In this document: in pieces, positions 7,860 to 18,128 of the stretch
How positions within the stretch are numbered: position 1 is the first letter of the stretch
Layout of the letters: each line of letters starts with the position of its first letter
DNA from: Owenia fusiformis
Taxonomy: Eukaryota > Annelida > Polychaeta > Sabellida > Oweniidae
Length of the DNA stretch: 64,000 nucleotides
Direction of reading: 5' to 3'
NCBI GenBank assembly: GCA_903813345.2
Contig: CAIIXF020000007.1
Span: 13,188,714-13,252,713 of the forward strand
Made by a program: the position numbers and the translations under genes
Notes under the pieces: generated by a model
What the model saw: only the letters and a program-made list of their open reading frames with translations
Told to the model about the DNA's origin: nothing
Databases searched by the model: none

Positions 7860-10800
7860 CTAAAATTTAAAGAAATATATATAAAAAGGCAATTAATACC
7901 AAGTCAGTGTGTCTTTTCACAAACTAATTTGTAAGAAGGTCAGGTAAGGAACACTTAATAAAAACAACATTTATATTTTTATCAGGTCCCATATTTGATA
8001 GTCACACTCACATACATGTATCTATTGTATAAAATCAATGATATTCTCCCTCCTGTTAATATGAGATACTCACACTCACATACATGTATCTAATGTATAA
8101 AATCAATGATATTCTCCCTCCTGTTTATATGAAATACTCACACTCACATACATGTATCTAGTGTACAAAATCAATGATATTCTTCATCCTGTTTATTTGA
8201 AATATTCACACTCACATACATGTATCTAGTGTATAAAATCAATGATATTCTCCCTCCTGTTTATATGAAATATTCACACTCACATACATGTATCTAATGT
8301 ATAAAATCAATGATATTCTCCCTCCTGTTTATATGAAATATTCACACTCACATACATGTATCTAGTGTATAAAATCAATGATATTCTCCCTCCTGTTTAT
8401 ATGAAATACTCACACTCACATACATATATCTAGTGTATAAAATCAATGATATTCTCCCTCCTGTTTATATGAAATACTCACACTCACATACATGTATCTA
8501 GTGTATAAAATCAATGATATTCTCCCTCCTGTTTATATGAAATACTCACACTCACATACATGTATCTAGTGTATAAAATCAATGATATTCTCCCTCCTGT
8601 TTATATGAAATACTCACCTATCTAAGTTGATTCCAAGTTTAGAGGCACTGGAGAGCAATGCAGATAATGCAATCTGAAATCAGTAATCAAATTGAATTAA
8701 ACCTGTTTCAGTCACAACTAATACATATTAATTCATTCATTCAGATTCAAACATGACATTCTCTAATTTAGTTTCTCAACCTATCAGAATGCAGCATAGT
8801 CATGCTCCAATTCTTGATACATGAACGACCATGCATCTATTCATGGGATTCTATTAATTGTGTTGTACTGTGACGTCACATCTGCAAATTGCAAAATTAA
8901 CAAGAAGGGTTCGTTATTTCAAGCACCTCAATCCCTGATTCTTTGAACAATGTTTTCATTTTTTTATGTTTGAATCGGAATAAATAATGATAGATCATTA
9001 AAAATGGTGAAATACGACATTCAGTGAACAGAATATCAGCACAAATTCACTCACCTTCGGTTCATGCTTTGTACAACACGCTGCATTTCACCATATTGAA
9101 TGGCCTCGTTATCATTAATTCATTACGTATAACTTAAATATAACATTATAGAAAGGGTTTTTACATGTAATTAAAAATGCAACTTCTCAATTTCTATTAA
9201 TGAAAATGCAACTTATTAATTTCACCACAATTCATTATATCCTAAAAATATGAAGAGAAGAGGTGAATGGCTGTTCTTGAAGAATTACCTTAAACAAGAA
9301 GAGTATTTACCTGTGAAGGTGCATACAACACGAAGCGTATTTACCTGTGAAGGTGCATACAACAAGAAGAGTATTTACCTGTGAAGGTGCATACAACAAG
9401 AAGAGTTTTTACCTGTGAAGGTACATACAACAGGAAGAGTATTTACCTGTGAAGGTGCATATGGCAAGAAGAGTATTTACCTGTGAAGGTGCATACAACA
9501 AGAGGAGTATTTACCCGTGAACGTGCATACAACAAGAAGAGTATTTACCTGTGAATGTGCATACACTAGGAAGAGTATTTATATGTGAAGGTGCATACAC
9601 CAGGAAGAATATTTACCCGTGAAGGTGCATACAACAATAAGAGTATTTACCTGTGAAGGTGCATACAACAAGAAAAGTATTTACCTGTGAAGGTGCATAC
9701 AACAAGAAGAGTATTTACCTCTAAAGGTGCATACAACAAGAGGAGTATTTACCTGTGAAGGTGCATACAACAAGAGGAGTATTTACCTGTGAACGTGCAT
9801 ACAACAGGAAGAGTATTAACCTGTGAAGGTGCATACAACAAAAAGAGTATTTACCTGTGACGGTGCATACAAGAAGAGTATTTACCTGTGAAGGTGCATA
9901 CAACAAGAGGAGTATTTACCTGTGAAGGTGCATACAACAAGAAGAGTATTTACCTGTGAAGGTGCATACAACAGGAAGAGTATTTACCTGTGAAGGTGCA
10001 TACAACAAGAGGAGTATTTACCTGTGAAGGTGCATACAACAGGAAGAGTGTTTACCTGTGAAGGTGCATACAACAAGAAGAGTATTTACCTGTGAAGGTA
10101 CATACAACAAGAAGAGTATTTACCTGTGAAGGTGCATACAACAAGGGGAGTATTTACCTGTGAACGTGCATACAACAGGAAGAGTATTTACCTGTGAAGG
10201 TGCAAACAACAAGAAGAGTATTTACCTGAAAAGGTGCATACAACAAGAAGAGTATTTACCTGTGAAGGTGCATACAACAAGAGGAGTGTTTACCTCTGAA
10301 GGTGTATACAACAGGAAGAGTATTTACCTGTGAAGGTACATAGAACAAGAAGAGTATTTACCTGTGAAGGTGCATACGGCAAGAAGAGTATTTACCTGTG
10401 AAGGTGCATACGACAAGAAGAGTATTTACCTGTGAAGGTGCATACAACAAGACGAGTATTTACCTGTGAAGGTGCATACGGCAAGAAGAGTATTTACCTG
10501 TGAAGGTGCATACGACAAGAAGAGTATTTACCTGTGAAGGTGCACACAACAAGAAGAGTATTTACCTGTGAAGGTGCAGACATTTAGAAGCGCATTTACC
10601 TGTGAAGGTGCATACAACAAGGCAGCGTCTGTCTGGAGCACTCGATCTAAGAACTCATCTGCACCCTGGCGACTTCTGTCCACTTCTTCAGGTTTAAGAG
10701 ATTTGCAACGAGTCTGAAAGGTAATTTTTTTAACTTTTATCCTCAACCTTACTCAAATCATTATACCTATGATCACACCTACTTATATCATAAAGTACGC

Positions 10801-13800
10801 ACAATTTCTCTGGCAATTGAATGTCATTCAAGAATATCTGTTGTTTCATGGAGTTTATGCGATTCATTATTCAAATTGAATTTGATTAATCAGGTCAACC
10901 TTAAATGGTTATATGAGACATCACAAAGTAGTACTATGTTCCATGTTGGAAGAAAATTCAGGAATTTAAATTTATGATACTTTCATGAAACCCACATTTA
11001 TATCAATGACTAATCTCTCTAGAAACCTTTATATTAATGACTAATCCCTCTGGTATCTCACCTTTGTATCAAAGACTAATCCCTCCGGTATCTCACCTTG
11101 ATATAAATGACTAATCCCTCTGGTATCTCACCTTTATATCAAAGACTAATCCCTCTGGTATCTCACCTTTATATCAATGACTAATCCCTCTGGTATCTCA
11201 TTATTATATCAATGACTAATCCCTCTGGTATCTCACCTTTATATCAAAGACTAATCCCTCTGGTATCTCACCTTTATATCAATGACTAATCCCTCTGGTA
11301 TCTCACCTTCATATCAATGACTAATCCCTCTGGTATCTCACCTTTATATCAAAGACTAATCCCTCTGGTATCTCACCTTTGTATCAAAGACTAATCCCTC
11401 CGGTATCTCACCTTGATATAAATGACTAATCCCTCTGGTATCTCACCTTTATATCAAAGACTAATCCCTCTGGTATCTCACCTTTATATCAATGACTAAT
11501 CCCTCTGGTATCTCATTATTATATCAATGACTAATCCCTCTGGTATCTCACCTTTATATCAATGACTAATTCCTCTGGTATCTCACCTTTATATCAAAGA
11601 CTAATCCATCTGGTATCTCACCTTTATATCAATGACTAATCCCTCAGGTATCTCATTATTATATCAATGACTAATCCCTCTGGTATCTCACCTTTATATC
11701 AATGACTAATCCCTCCAGAGGTCTGTATGGGTTGTGTACTGTCAGGTGATAAGTCAATTCATGCATTAATAATAGTTCATAGCTGAGAATCATGTCAGTC
11801 ATTTTCTCCCTATTTGACTTGAGATTCTTCACAAACTGCATGATTGACACATTGAATTCCTCAACTTTACATCCCAAATATACACAAGTCAACCTGGAAT
11901 TAATTCAATACAAAATCATATGTTATATTTTTTCTGCAACAAAAAAGAGGAAACCCAAATAGTACATAATTTTATAACATTGAGCATATTGAGAAAGCTC
12001 TTCCTTAAAATTATTGTCAGCTTTCATGATTTTAGGTATTTTAAACTGCATTGATTTTTGTTTATCAAATACATGTACATATTATTCAAACAAGGTATCC
12101 ACATAGATAGCCTTATATTGAATTAACTTCAGGTCTGCATTAACTTACATGATGTCCTTTGGATGATAATCCATTATAGAATTATTCAAGTAAAACCTCC
12201 TGAAGTACATCATTGATGTTCCCTATAGAAAAACAGAGGAGCTTATTATCTTCAAGAGTTAGAAATTCTATTTCAGATTCATGATAAAATGAGCAGCAAT
12301 GAACTTTCACAAATATTCAAATTAAAGTACATAATATTTCTACATAAATTACATAAGTAATCTGAACTTCATATTTTTGCTTAATGCAAAAGAATTCGTA
12401 GTACCTAATGATGTTCAAAAATAACTTACAATTACATATTTGGGCATAGGAGGCTGAAACTGCACACAAAACTCTCTTAGGGCATTTATATAAAATCTCA
12501 GTAGCACATATTCTTCCGTTGGTGACAGGAACTTTTCACTCCTTTCTTCTTCCTAAAATTAGAGTAAAATAAGATTCGTATTTGAACTTTCTTGGCTCGC
12601 TCCCTGGGATCCCTATTGCTCATCATTGAAGTTTTTGTTTTCACATATTCCATCACTGGTATGTGTTTTCATTCAGAAGTATTATTATTATGTCGCTTTT
12701 ATTCCCATAATAAAATGGATTAAACATGTAAACATAAATCAATCAAACAATGCAACAATAACCAAAACATATACAACATTTACACACGCAATAAACAAAG
12801 AACAAAACATAACAAAACAAATAAAAATAAAAGTTTACAAAGTTAAAAGCAAGTAAAAATTGCACCTCTGGGGTTTTAATTGCATGTCATAACTCAACGG
12901 TTATAGCTTATTGGAACGGTGTGTTTAATTCTACATTAGAGTTTTTAATTATATTGCTAAAGTAAGGCAACACAATGTTTACCGTTTTCTAATTAACACA
13001 GTCGCTAAAACAAGACTGTGTTTATTTGAAAACGGTAAACATTGTGTGAAATCATGTGAAATACATGTGAATGGGTCCTTCAAATAAAATAAGCACCATA
13101 AAATAAGATCTGTATTTGAACGTTCTCACTTCATAGAATTTATAATGGCAACCATTGGAGTTGATGATTACATAATAATAAAATAATAATAATATATTGT
13201 GTAATTGGAGAAGTATCTTGTAATATCTTATATTATCCCATAGTTGAGGTCAAATCTGTATTGGCGGATCTGGGAAGCAAAAAGGGGGAGGGGCAAATTT
13301 TAGGTCTGAATTTTGGACTCCTAAAATCAAAAAGTGGGCCCAAATTTTGAAATTTATATATTATATTTACTTGAATATAAAGTGTTCCCAAAATCAATTC
13401 TCTTATCATTGAGGTGTTTACTAAGGGTATATGAAATATGGTTTTTCAGCTTCATGACCACGTTTGGTCCAAGTTTGACAATGATGTGACAAGAATCATC
13501 TAAGGACCTATCAATAAAAATTCCTAGGTATTTATATGTTTGAACCTCATTTAATTTTAGATCTCCCAAAGACCAAAGTTATCAATTTTCTTACCTACGA
13601 CCATAATTTGGGATTTTTTCTCACTAAATCTAAAACCAAATTTAATTTAAGAAGTGTTCTAATCATTTATGTACCTCCATACTTAATGGATTCGTAGAGT
13701 ATCATATCAGTTCCCACTGCTTCACCATTTGGAAGTCGTTTTATATGTGAAGCTTAAAGGAATATTCCTTGCCAAACCATCTCTCTCCTCACATGGTAGC

Positions 13801-16800
13801 TATAACCATATATATGCTTGCCATGTTTAGCAAAACACGCAAAAATGTTTTGATATGGTCAAATTTGATCACTTAGAAATGTGATGCTCAATTCCAGTAA
13901 GCTGCCATTTATTAAAATTTCACACAGGATGTGATGTCATCGACTCTCAACTTTGCATATAGCATTAGGTGAGGAGCTATTAAGAATTACAAAACCAGCT
14001 AAATATTCTTTTTCAACTTTGTATCTTATTTAATCCTTCTGAAAATCTCTTCTTTAATTCTAAGTTGACAAGCCCTGAAAATATTTTTGCATAGAAAGTA
14101 ATGATCACTTGTCTAGAAGTGATTTTGTGCTACTTTCCTATACTGTTATGGGAAAGGTTATAGAAGTTGAGAGTTGATGACATCACTTCCTGCAAGAAAT
14201 CTTAAAATATGGCAGCCCACTGGAAATAAGCACTAGATTTTTAAATGATCAATATTGACCATGTTAAAACATTTTCTCATGTTTTGCTAAATATGGAAAC
14301 AATATATATGATTATAGCTACCATATCAAGAGAGAAAGGATCTGGCAAGGAATATTCCTTTAAGTTTTGGAATCAAAGATGAGTTGGTCGATGATATCAA
14401 AGTCGAAATGGCGGTAATGCGGATCATTCAGCTTGTTTTCAATATTGTCAAGCTCCAAGCATATTTTGATATTTCAATCTCTGGTGATTGTGGGTTCCAA
14501 TTTTTGGGGCCAACATTAGCCCAGTAGTCATTCATTATTTTAATTTAGCAACTCGTTTTGGGTCATCAATAATTATATCCGGGTATTCAGGGTGTTGTAC
14601 TTTTATGGGGGCATCATTTTGTTGATTAAACATATTAAGAGTTCGCCAATAAGATCTTGAGCTTGATCATTTTTGGAAGCATTTTTAGTAAGAACCTTTA
14701 TGTGTTTTCTTACCATCTTTTCTTTAATATATTGCCTGATTCTGTCTTTCCTTCCATTAATATTTTTCCAAATATCGTCATAACAATCGAGGTCAGTGAG
14801 GTTTGAAGCTCGCCAGTACCTACAAAACTGGATAGCTTCCTTCCGACTCTGGCACTGGTGATCTGCTCGATTACGCTGGTTACCGTAACGGTTCATTTTG
14901 GTAACAAAATGTCGGAACGTCGAAGGTACGGTTTTTCCTTTTTCCTTATTTCACGCGCTGTAGGCAGAATCCCCACAACGTTTTTTCTCACAAACGTATA
15001 TCAGTATCATATGTTTTAGAAAATGTATAGGTTTGCGAAAAAATAGCTCAGAAGACAACACAATCGTCGATTTAATTCCTCACTTAAGTAACATAAACGG
15101 TTTGGGTTAAAAGTGAAGATCTTAACTGTTTTCGAAATACCGTTTATGTAACTTAAGTGAGGAATTAAATCGACGATTCCGTTGTCTTCTGAACTATTTG
15201 TTCGCAAATATGTACATTTTCTTAAAGTGCCCGATAAACTATAAAATGCGCATGCGTCCAGGTGTTGATAAACTATAAATAGCGAAAATCCAGGGTTTGT
15301 CACCACAAGGTAAGCCAGGACGTGTTGAGAGAACAGCTAGTGTTGATATTGAATTTATATGTAGCCAGATAAGTTTCCTTATTGAAATTACATATGGTTA
15401 TTAGCAATACTTTGTAGGTGCTAAATAATAAAATATTTAGAGTATATATGAGAGAAATTGGTCATTTCGAACCTGTTGAAAAGTTTGTGGCTCTCGGCTA
15501 CACCGGGGAATTTACTTCCATGAGTACACACATAAATGTGGGGTTCCCCAAGAGGTACGCGACAAGGTGACCTGGCATCAAATGTGCGACTAAATGCTAC
15601 TATCGAGAAGATTAAATAACGAATACGACAATAAGTTATTGCATGTGACAATTCCGAGCCTTCATCTCACTGAAGTATTTTGAAGTGAAAATAGGATTTT
15701 TGTTTTGATACATGGATTCAGATGAACGTAACTTTATTCTGACAACTAATCAAAACTGAACAAAATTGATTGTACGTAACAGACAATTTATTGTTTTACA
15801 ATGTTTTGATTTGCTAAACGAATGAAACCAACAAATTATGACATGTAAAATGACATTTTTGAAATGTGAAATTTAAAAGTGACAAACACAACCTCCCTAT
15901 CCACTCTTTGGGAGCCCTAGTAAATTAGTAATATGTACATGCAGTGGTAGTGTACAGCTTATTATCACACTACGCTTTGTATTCTAAAGCCTGTTGTTTG
16001 TAACAACACTGTTCACTCAACGTATGTTTTGTGTGTGGGCAGTCAACGATAATCATTGTTTTATCCCGGTTATATGACCTCGGCAATTATAACAGAACCG
16101 TACTAAACGAAAAAACGCAAATAAGAGAAAGCTTTCACACACATATAAAAAATGAACTAGTCTAATCCGCCAGTATAAACTCTGTACTATACGTAGCCTG
16201 GTCAGGCGGACACTTTAAACATATGATACTGATACATGTTTGTGGTAAAAATGTCGTGGGAATTCTGCCTACAACGTGTGAAATAAGGAAAAATCGTACC
16301 TTCGATGTTCCGACATTTTGTTACCAAAACGAACCGTTTCGGTATCCAGCGTAATCGAGTGGATCACCAGTGTCTGGATGAGCTTTTTTAGTTCTTTATC
16401 CCAAAAGGATCTATGGCTAAGTGATATGTTCATGTGACCAATCGTGTTATTCCCTGTATTAATGACTTTATCCCTAAAACAGACCCACATTTCTTCAGGG
16501 GTTGCAAAAACTCTGAGGTTCCAGTCTGCAAATTCATCATTTAAAGCAGATTTAAAAAGTTTCTGATCTGTTTTATCATTCATATTCCAAAGGCATGCAT
16601 TAGGACTGGTTTTGTTAATATGTTTCAAAATTGGTTTACATGTATTTGTATGATTTTTTCAAAATCCGTCATTATCATGCAGTGGTCGCTTTCGATTGAA
16701 AAATTGCCTTCCTCATCAATTGTCATAGAGGAAAGCTTATCATAAAGGGCTTGGTTACATAACAAATAATCAATTGTGGATGTTAAATTTCATCGAAACC

Positions 16801-17873
16801 ATGTATATGAACCATTACACTTACTTGATAAATTAAGGACCTACATGTTTGTGACTTCACATAATGTTTCAACCATTTCACCATTAGGACTAGGGGAGTC
16901 ATTTTTATTGAACTGCTTTAGCTTGCCATTGAAATTACCCATTAATAACACAAAATCACCTGTATTTTCTAGAGTTGCAATATTTGACATTAATTCATCA
17001 GTAAGAGCATGACTACGTTTGGGGTCTTTACCATCATTAGGATAATAGGCAATACCAAGTTACCAACACTAAAAGTTTGATCCTATATTTTTACCCGATC
17101 CAATATCGTTCAAAATCATTCCTTTTTGAGCTCAAAAAGGTCGTCATTTATAAAGTACTATCATTTTAATTCACTCATTGATATCAATATCTGAACTCAT
17201 TTGTTACACGATCAACTTGTGGAGAAAAATAATATCACTTAAAATCATAGGATATCCTATTGAGTGTTCTCCCCAGAATTTTTTCTCAAGTGGGTGCAAA
17301 ATTCTTGTTTTCACAATCAGATCAAAATTGGCCAAAATATGCCAATTTTTCATGATTTTTCTCATTTTCAAGTTCAAGTGGGTTCAAATGGATTTTCAGT
17401 TGGGTGCTGAATGAATATAATTGTCTATGTAAATGGGAAATGCAAGATTCCATATTGATTTTATATTATCAAGTCCTTTGTTTTTAAAATCATCTAAATA
17501 AGGCAAATGCTATTTTACTATTGAGAAAATCAAAATGGCCTCCAGTTTTTTAGTTATTTATTTTGCTTGTGCAAATCAATAAAAAAACAGCTGATAGGAT
17601 AAACATTAGATTGAGGTATGAACTCTGATTATGCAAAGGAGATACATGAAGGCATGCTTGACACAATAATTTGGGACTTTATGAGTGGCTATCGTGTATA
17701 AGGCTGGAATAAACAGATTTCAGCTGATTCTGGGAAGAGTAAAATAGATCACTCACATTAAGATGCTCTCCAAAGCCATCCACATATTTTTTATTTGCTT
17801 TTTCTCTGAGTTTCTTTAGGTCATCCTCTCCACTGAACATCCAGTGTTTCCTTTGAGTGCTGGTGGGAAACAT
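7789..17873 (-). CDS. CCNH: Cyclin H (CAK/TFIIH regulatory subunit), seven coding exons, C-terminus not found
   Basis: Cyclin H partners CDK7 and MAT1 in the CDK-activating kinase; within TFIIH this kinase phosphorylates the Pol II CTD. Exons on the minus strand are 17873-17757, 12552-12430, 12222-12149, 11893-11692, 10713-10600, 8673-8618 and 7859-7789. All join in phase with GT/AG introns, giving 252 residues. The N-terminus [19 protein letters not shown] matches vertebrate cyclin H (MYHNSSQKRHWTFSSEEQL), keeping Ser5. Cyclin boxes follow: [77 protein letters not shown] and [15 protein letters not shown]. An in-frame TGA two codons upstream supports the start. Human cyclin H has 323 residues, so about 70 C-terminal residues are missing here. 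Introns 4, 5 and 6 carry splice-site minisatellites; intron 1 (5.2 kb) carries transposons. Confidence 0.93.
7985..8617 (-). repeat. 68-bp minisatellite (about 9 copies) in CCNH intron 6, starting at the 5' splice site
   Basis: Nine copies of a 68-bp unit, spaced 68 bases (caatgat at 8035, 8172, 8240, 8308, 8376, 8444, 8512, 8580). The copy next to exon 6 begins with the functional donor. In CCNH sense every further unit also carries GTGAGTATTTC, the exact donor plus intron start, preceded by a second GTGAGT instead of exon sequence. Confidence 0.9.
8618..8673 (-). CDS. CCNH: CCNH exon 6
   Basis: It encodes [18 protein letters not shown] plus two bases (phase 2), equivalent to human IALTAILSSASRAGI. 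The acceptor is ATTTCAG and the donor GTGAGTATTTC. The 68-bp array begins at this donor. Confidence 0.9.
8674..9295 (-). other. CCNH intron 5, unique part
   Basis: AT-rich intron sequence between exon 6 and the 34-bp array. I see no exon or element in it. Confidence 0.6.
9296..10599 (-). repeat. 34-bp minisatellite (about 38 copies) built from the CCNH exon 5 end and its splice donor
   Basis: In CCNH sense the unit is the last 21 coding bases of exon 5 (codons LLYAPSQ) followed by the donor GTAAAT and seven intron bases. The array directly abuts the real exon 5 donor at 10599 and fills most of intron 5. Units vary at one or two sites (GGC, GAC, AGG variants), with occasional shorter units. 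Each unit keeps CACAG|GTAAAT almost unchanged and is preceded by a pyrimidine-rich CTTCTTGTTG, so it resembles an acceptor and donor back to back. Confidence 0.95.
10600..10713 (-). CDS. CCNH: CCNH exon 5
   Basis: 38 codons, [15 protein letters not shown] through LLYAPSQ, matching human [24 protein letters not shown]. The acceptor is ACCTTTCAG and the donor GTAAAT. Its last 21 bases are copied in every unit of the downstream 34-bp array. Confidence 0.93.
10714..11002 (-). other. CCNH intron 4, unique part
   Basis: AT-rich intron between exon 5 and the 35-bp array. It includes the poly-pyrimidine acceptor of exon 5. No other feature is seen. Confidence 0.6.
11003..11691 (-). repeat. 35-bp minisatellite (about 20 copies) built from the CCNH exon 4 end and its splice donor
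   Basis: In CCNH sense the unit is the last 24 coding bases of exon 4 (EGLVIDIK) plus 11 intron bases starting GTGAGA. The array abuts the true donor at 11691. Units far from the exon are the most diverged (near 11010-11060). A run of nine units near 11057 recurs near 11371 with the same variants, indicating block duplication of about 315 bp. Several units keep AAAG|GTGAG intact; some have TTATTATAT in place of CACCTTTATAT and so lose the donor. Confidence 0.94.
11692..11893 (-). CDS. CCNH: CCNH exon 4
   Basis: It completes Met, then encodes [16 protein letters not shown] through [14 protein letters not shown]. The donor is GTGAGA. The last 24 exon bases plus the first 11 intron bases form the repeat unit of the array that starts at this splice site. 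Confidence 0.94.
12149..12222 (-). CDS. CCNH: CCNH exon 3
   Basis: It encodes [15 protein letters not shown] and IMDYHPKDI, equivalent to human GTACMYFKRFYLNNS. The acceptor is TTTTTCTATAG and the donor GTAAGT after AT, so the next codon is split (phase 2). Confidence 0.93.
12430..12552 (-). CDS. CCNH: CCNH exon 2
   Basis: 41 codons, [16 protein letters not shown] through MPKYVI. The acceptor is CTAATTTTAG and the donor GTAAGT; phase is 0 at both ends. It corresponds to human PHEEMTLCKYYEKRLLEFC. Confidence 0.93.
12971..13046. repeat. Near-perfect 76-bp palindrome (hairpin)
   Basis: Arms of about 33 bp (CACAATGTTTACCGTTTTC... and its complement) flank a loop of about 10 bases. It lies in CCNH intron 1. 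It resembles a minimal fold-back MITE or the two termini of a deleted transposon; no target duplication is clear. Confidence 0.75.
13758..14359. mobile_element. TTAA-flanked fold-back MITE (Kolobok/piggyBac-like), 602 bp
   Basis: Both ends read AGGAATATTCCTTGCCA inward and are flanked by TTAA (13754-13757 and 14360-14363). The arms are about 200 bp each, imperfectly complementary along most of the element, and share GATGTCATC...CTCTCAACTT near the centre. A TTAA duplication is typical of Kolobok and piggyBac; the AGG start suggests Kolobok. It is inserted in the LINE remnant. Confidence 0.8.
14853..16372. mobile_element. Transib-like non-autonomous element, 1.52 kb, long TIRs, 5-bp target duplication
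   Basis: The termini begin CACTGGTGATC on both ends, with about 155-165 bp of inverted repeat (14853-15016 and 16217-16372). The flanks carry the direct repeat TCTGG (14848-14852 and 16373-16377). A CAC start and a 5-bp GC-rich duplication are the hallmarks of the Transib/ProtoRAG lineage, which resembles V(D)J recombination signals; the heptamer here (CACTGGT) deviates from CACWRTG. The interior has no long ORF. The element splits the linker of the LINE remnant, so it is younger than that LINE. Confidence 0.6.
15018..15226. repeat. About 209-bp palindrome inside the Transib-like element
   Basis: The left arm (AGAAAATGTATAGG... AGAAGACAACACAATCG...) is complementary to the right arm ending ...GTTGTCTTCTGAACTATTTG, around a loop of about 35 bases near 15110-15145. 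The central 50 bp of each arm are nearly identical. It sits immediately inside the left TIR and could be an inverted duplication or a nested MITE. Confidence 0.75.
17757..17873 (-). CDS. CCNH: CCNH exon 1
   Basis: It encodes residues 1-39, from ATG at 17873 to ...GFGEHLN. The donor is GTGAGT at 17756-17751 and the exon ends in phase 0. The codons just upstream read CCC TGA AAG, fixing this ATG as the start. Confidence 0.92.
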
Positions 17874-18128
17874 CTTTCAGGGAAGGTTGGGTGAACTCTC
17901 TGTGATGCTCCTGGTCAAGAAGTGAATAATGAAGAAATGAGAAAAACAACAATGATAACCAAATAATGGACAGTCTGAAATAAAAGAATTTAGTCCTCTG
18001 AATGGAATAGACCTTATCAAGATATCATTTGTTTCACTGTCATTTGATTTGGTGGCAGTTGAGTGTGATTTGCAGGTTTTATGGACGATTTCTACTAAAT
18101 TAGGTTAGTCTCTGGTAGTTCATTGACC
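17874..18128. promoter_or_regulatory. CCNH 5' flank / probable promoter region
   Basis: Sequence upstream of the CCNH start on the minus strand. It should hold the 5' UTR and promoter, but I see no TATA box, CpG-rich stretch or other clear signal; an upstream non-coding exon is possible. Confidence 0.3.

Larger units (their letters stand above)
13340..17270 (-). mobile_element. Degenerate LINE, interrupted by two later DNA transposons
   Basis: Minus-strand non-LTR fragments keep LINE order. Endonuclease traces come first: DIIFLHKL near 17220, a [11 protein letters not shown]-like motif near 16930, and SDHCMI near 16680. The linker is split: [10 protein letters not shown] (about 16380-16410) lies on one side of an insertion and [16 protein letters not shown] (about 14800-14850) on the other. 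Then come DDPKRVAKL (about 14550), an RT start [14 protein letters not shown] (about 13730) and a post-RT block with YKYLGIFID (about 13530). The RT palm is absent, and several frames are needed, so it is long dead. It is distinct from the LINE at the window start. Confidence 0.75.

Noticed and set aside
14603-14896. 97-codon minus-strand frame as an independent gene
   Set aside because: Its conserved part is the LINE linker; its first codons come from the Transib-like TIR across the insertion junction.
16776-17012. 78-codon + strand frame
   Set aside because: Antisense to the endonuclease part of the dead LINE.
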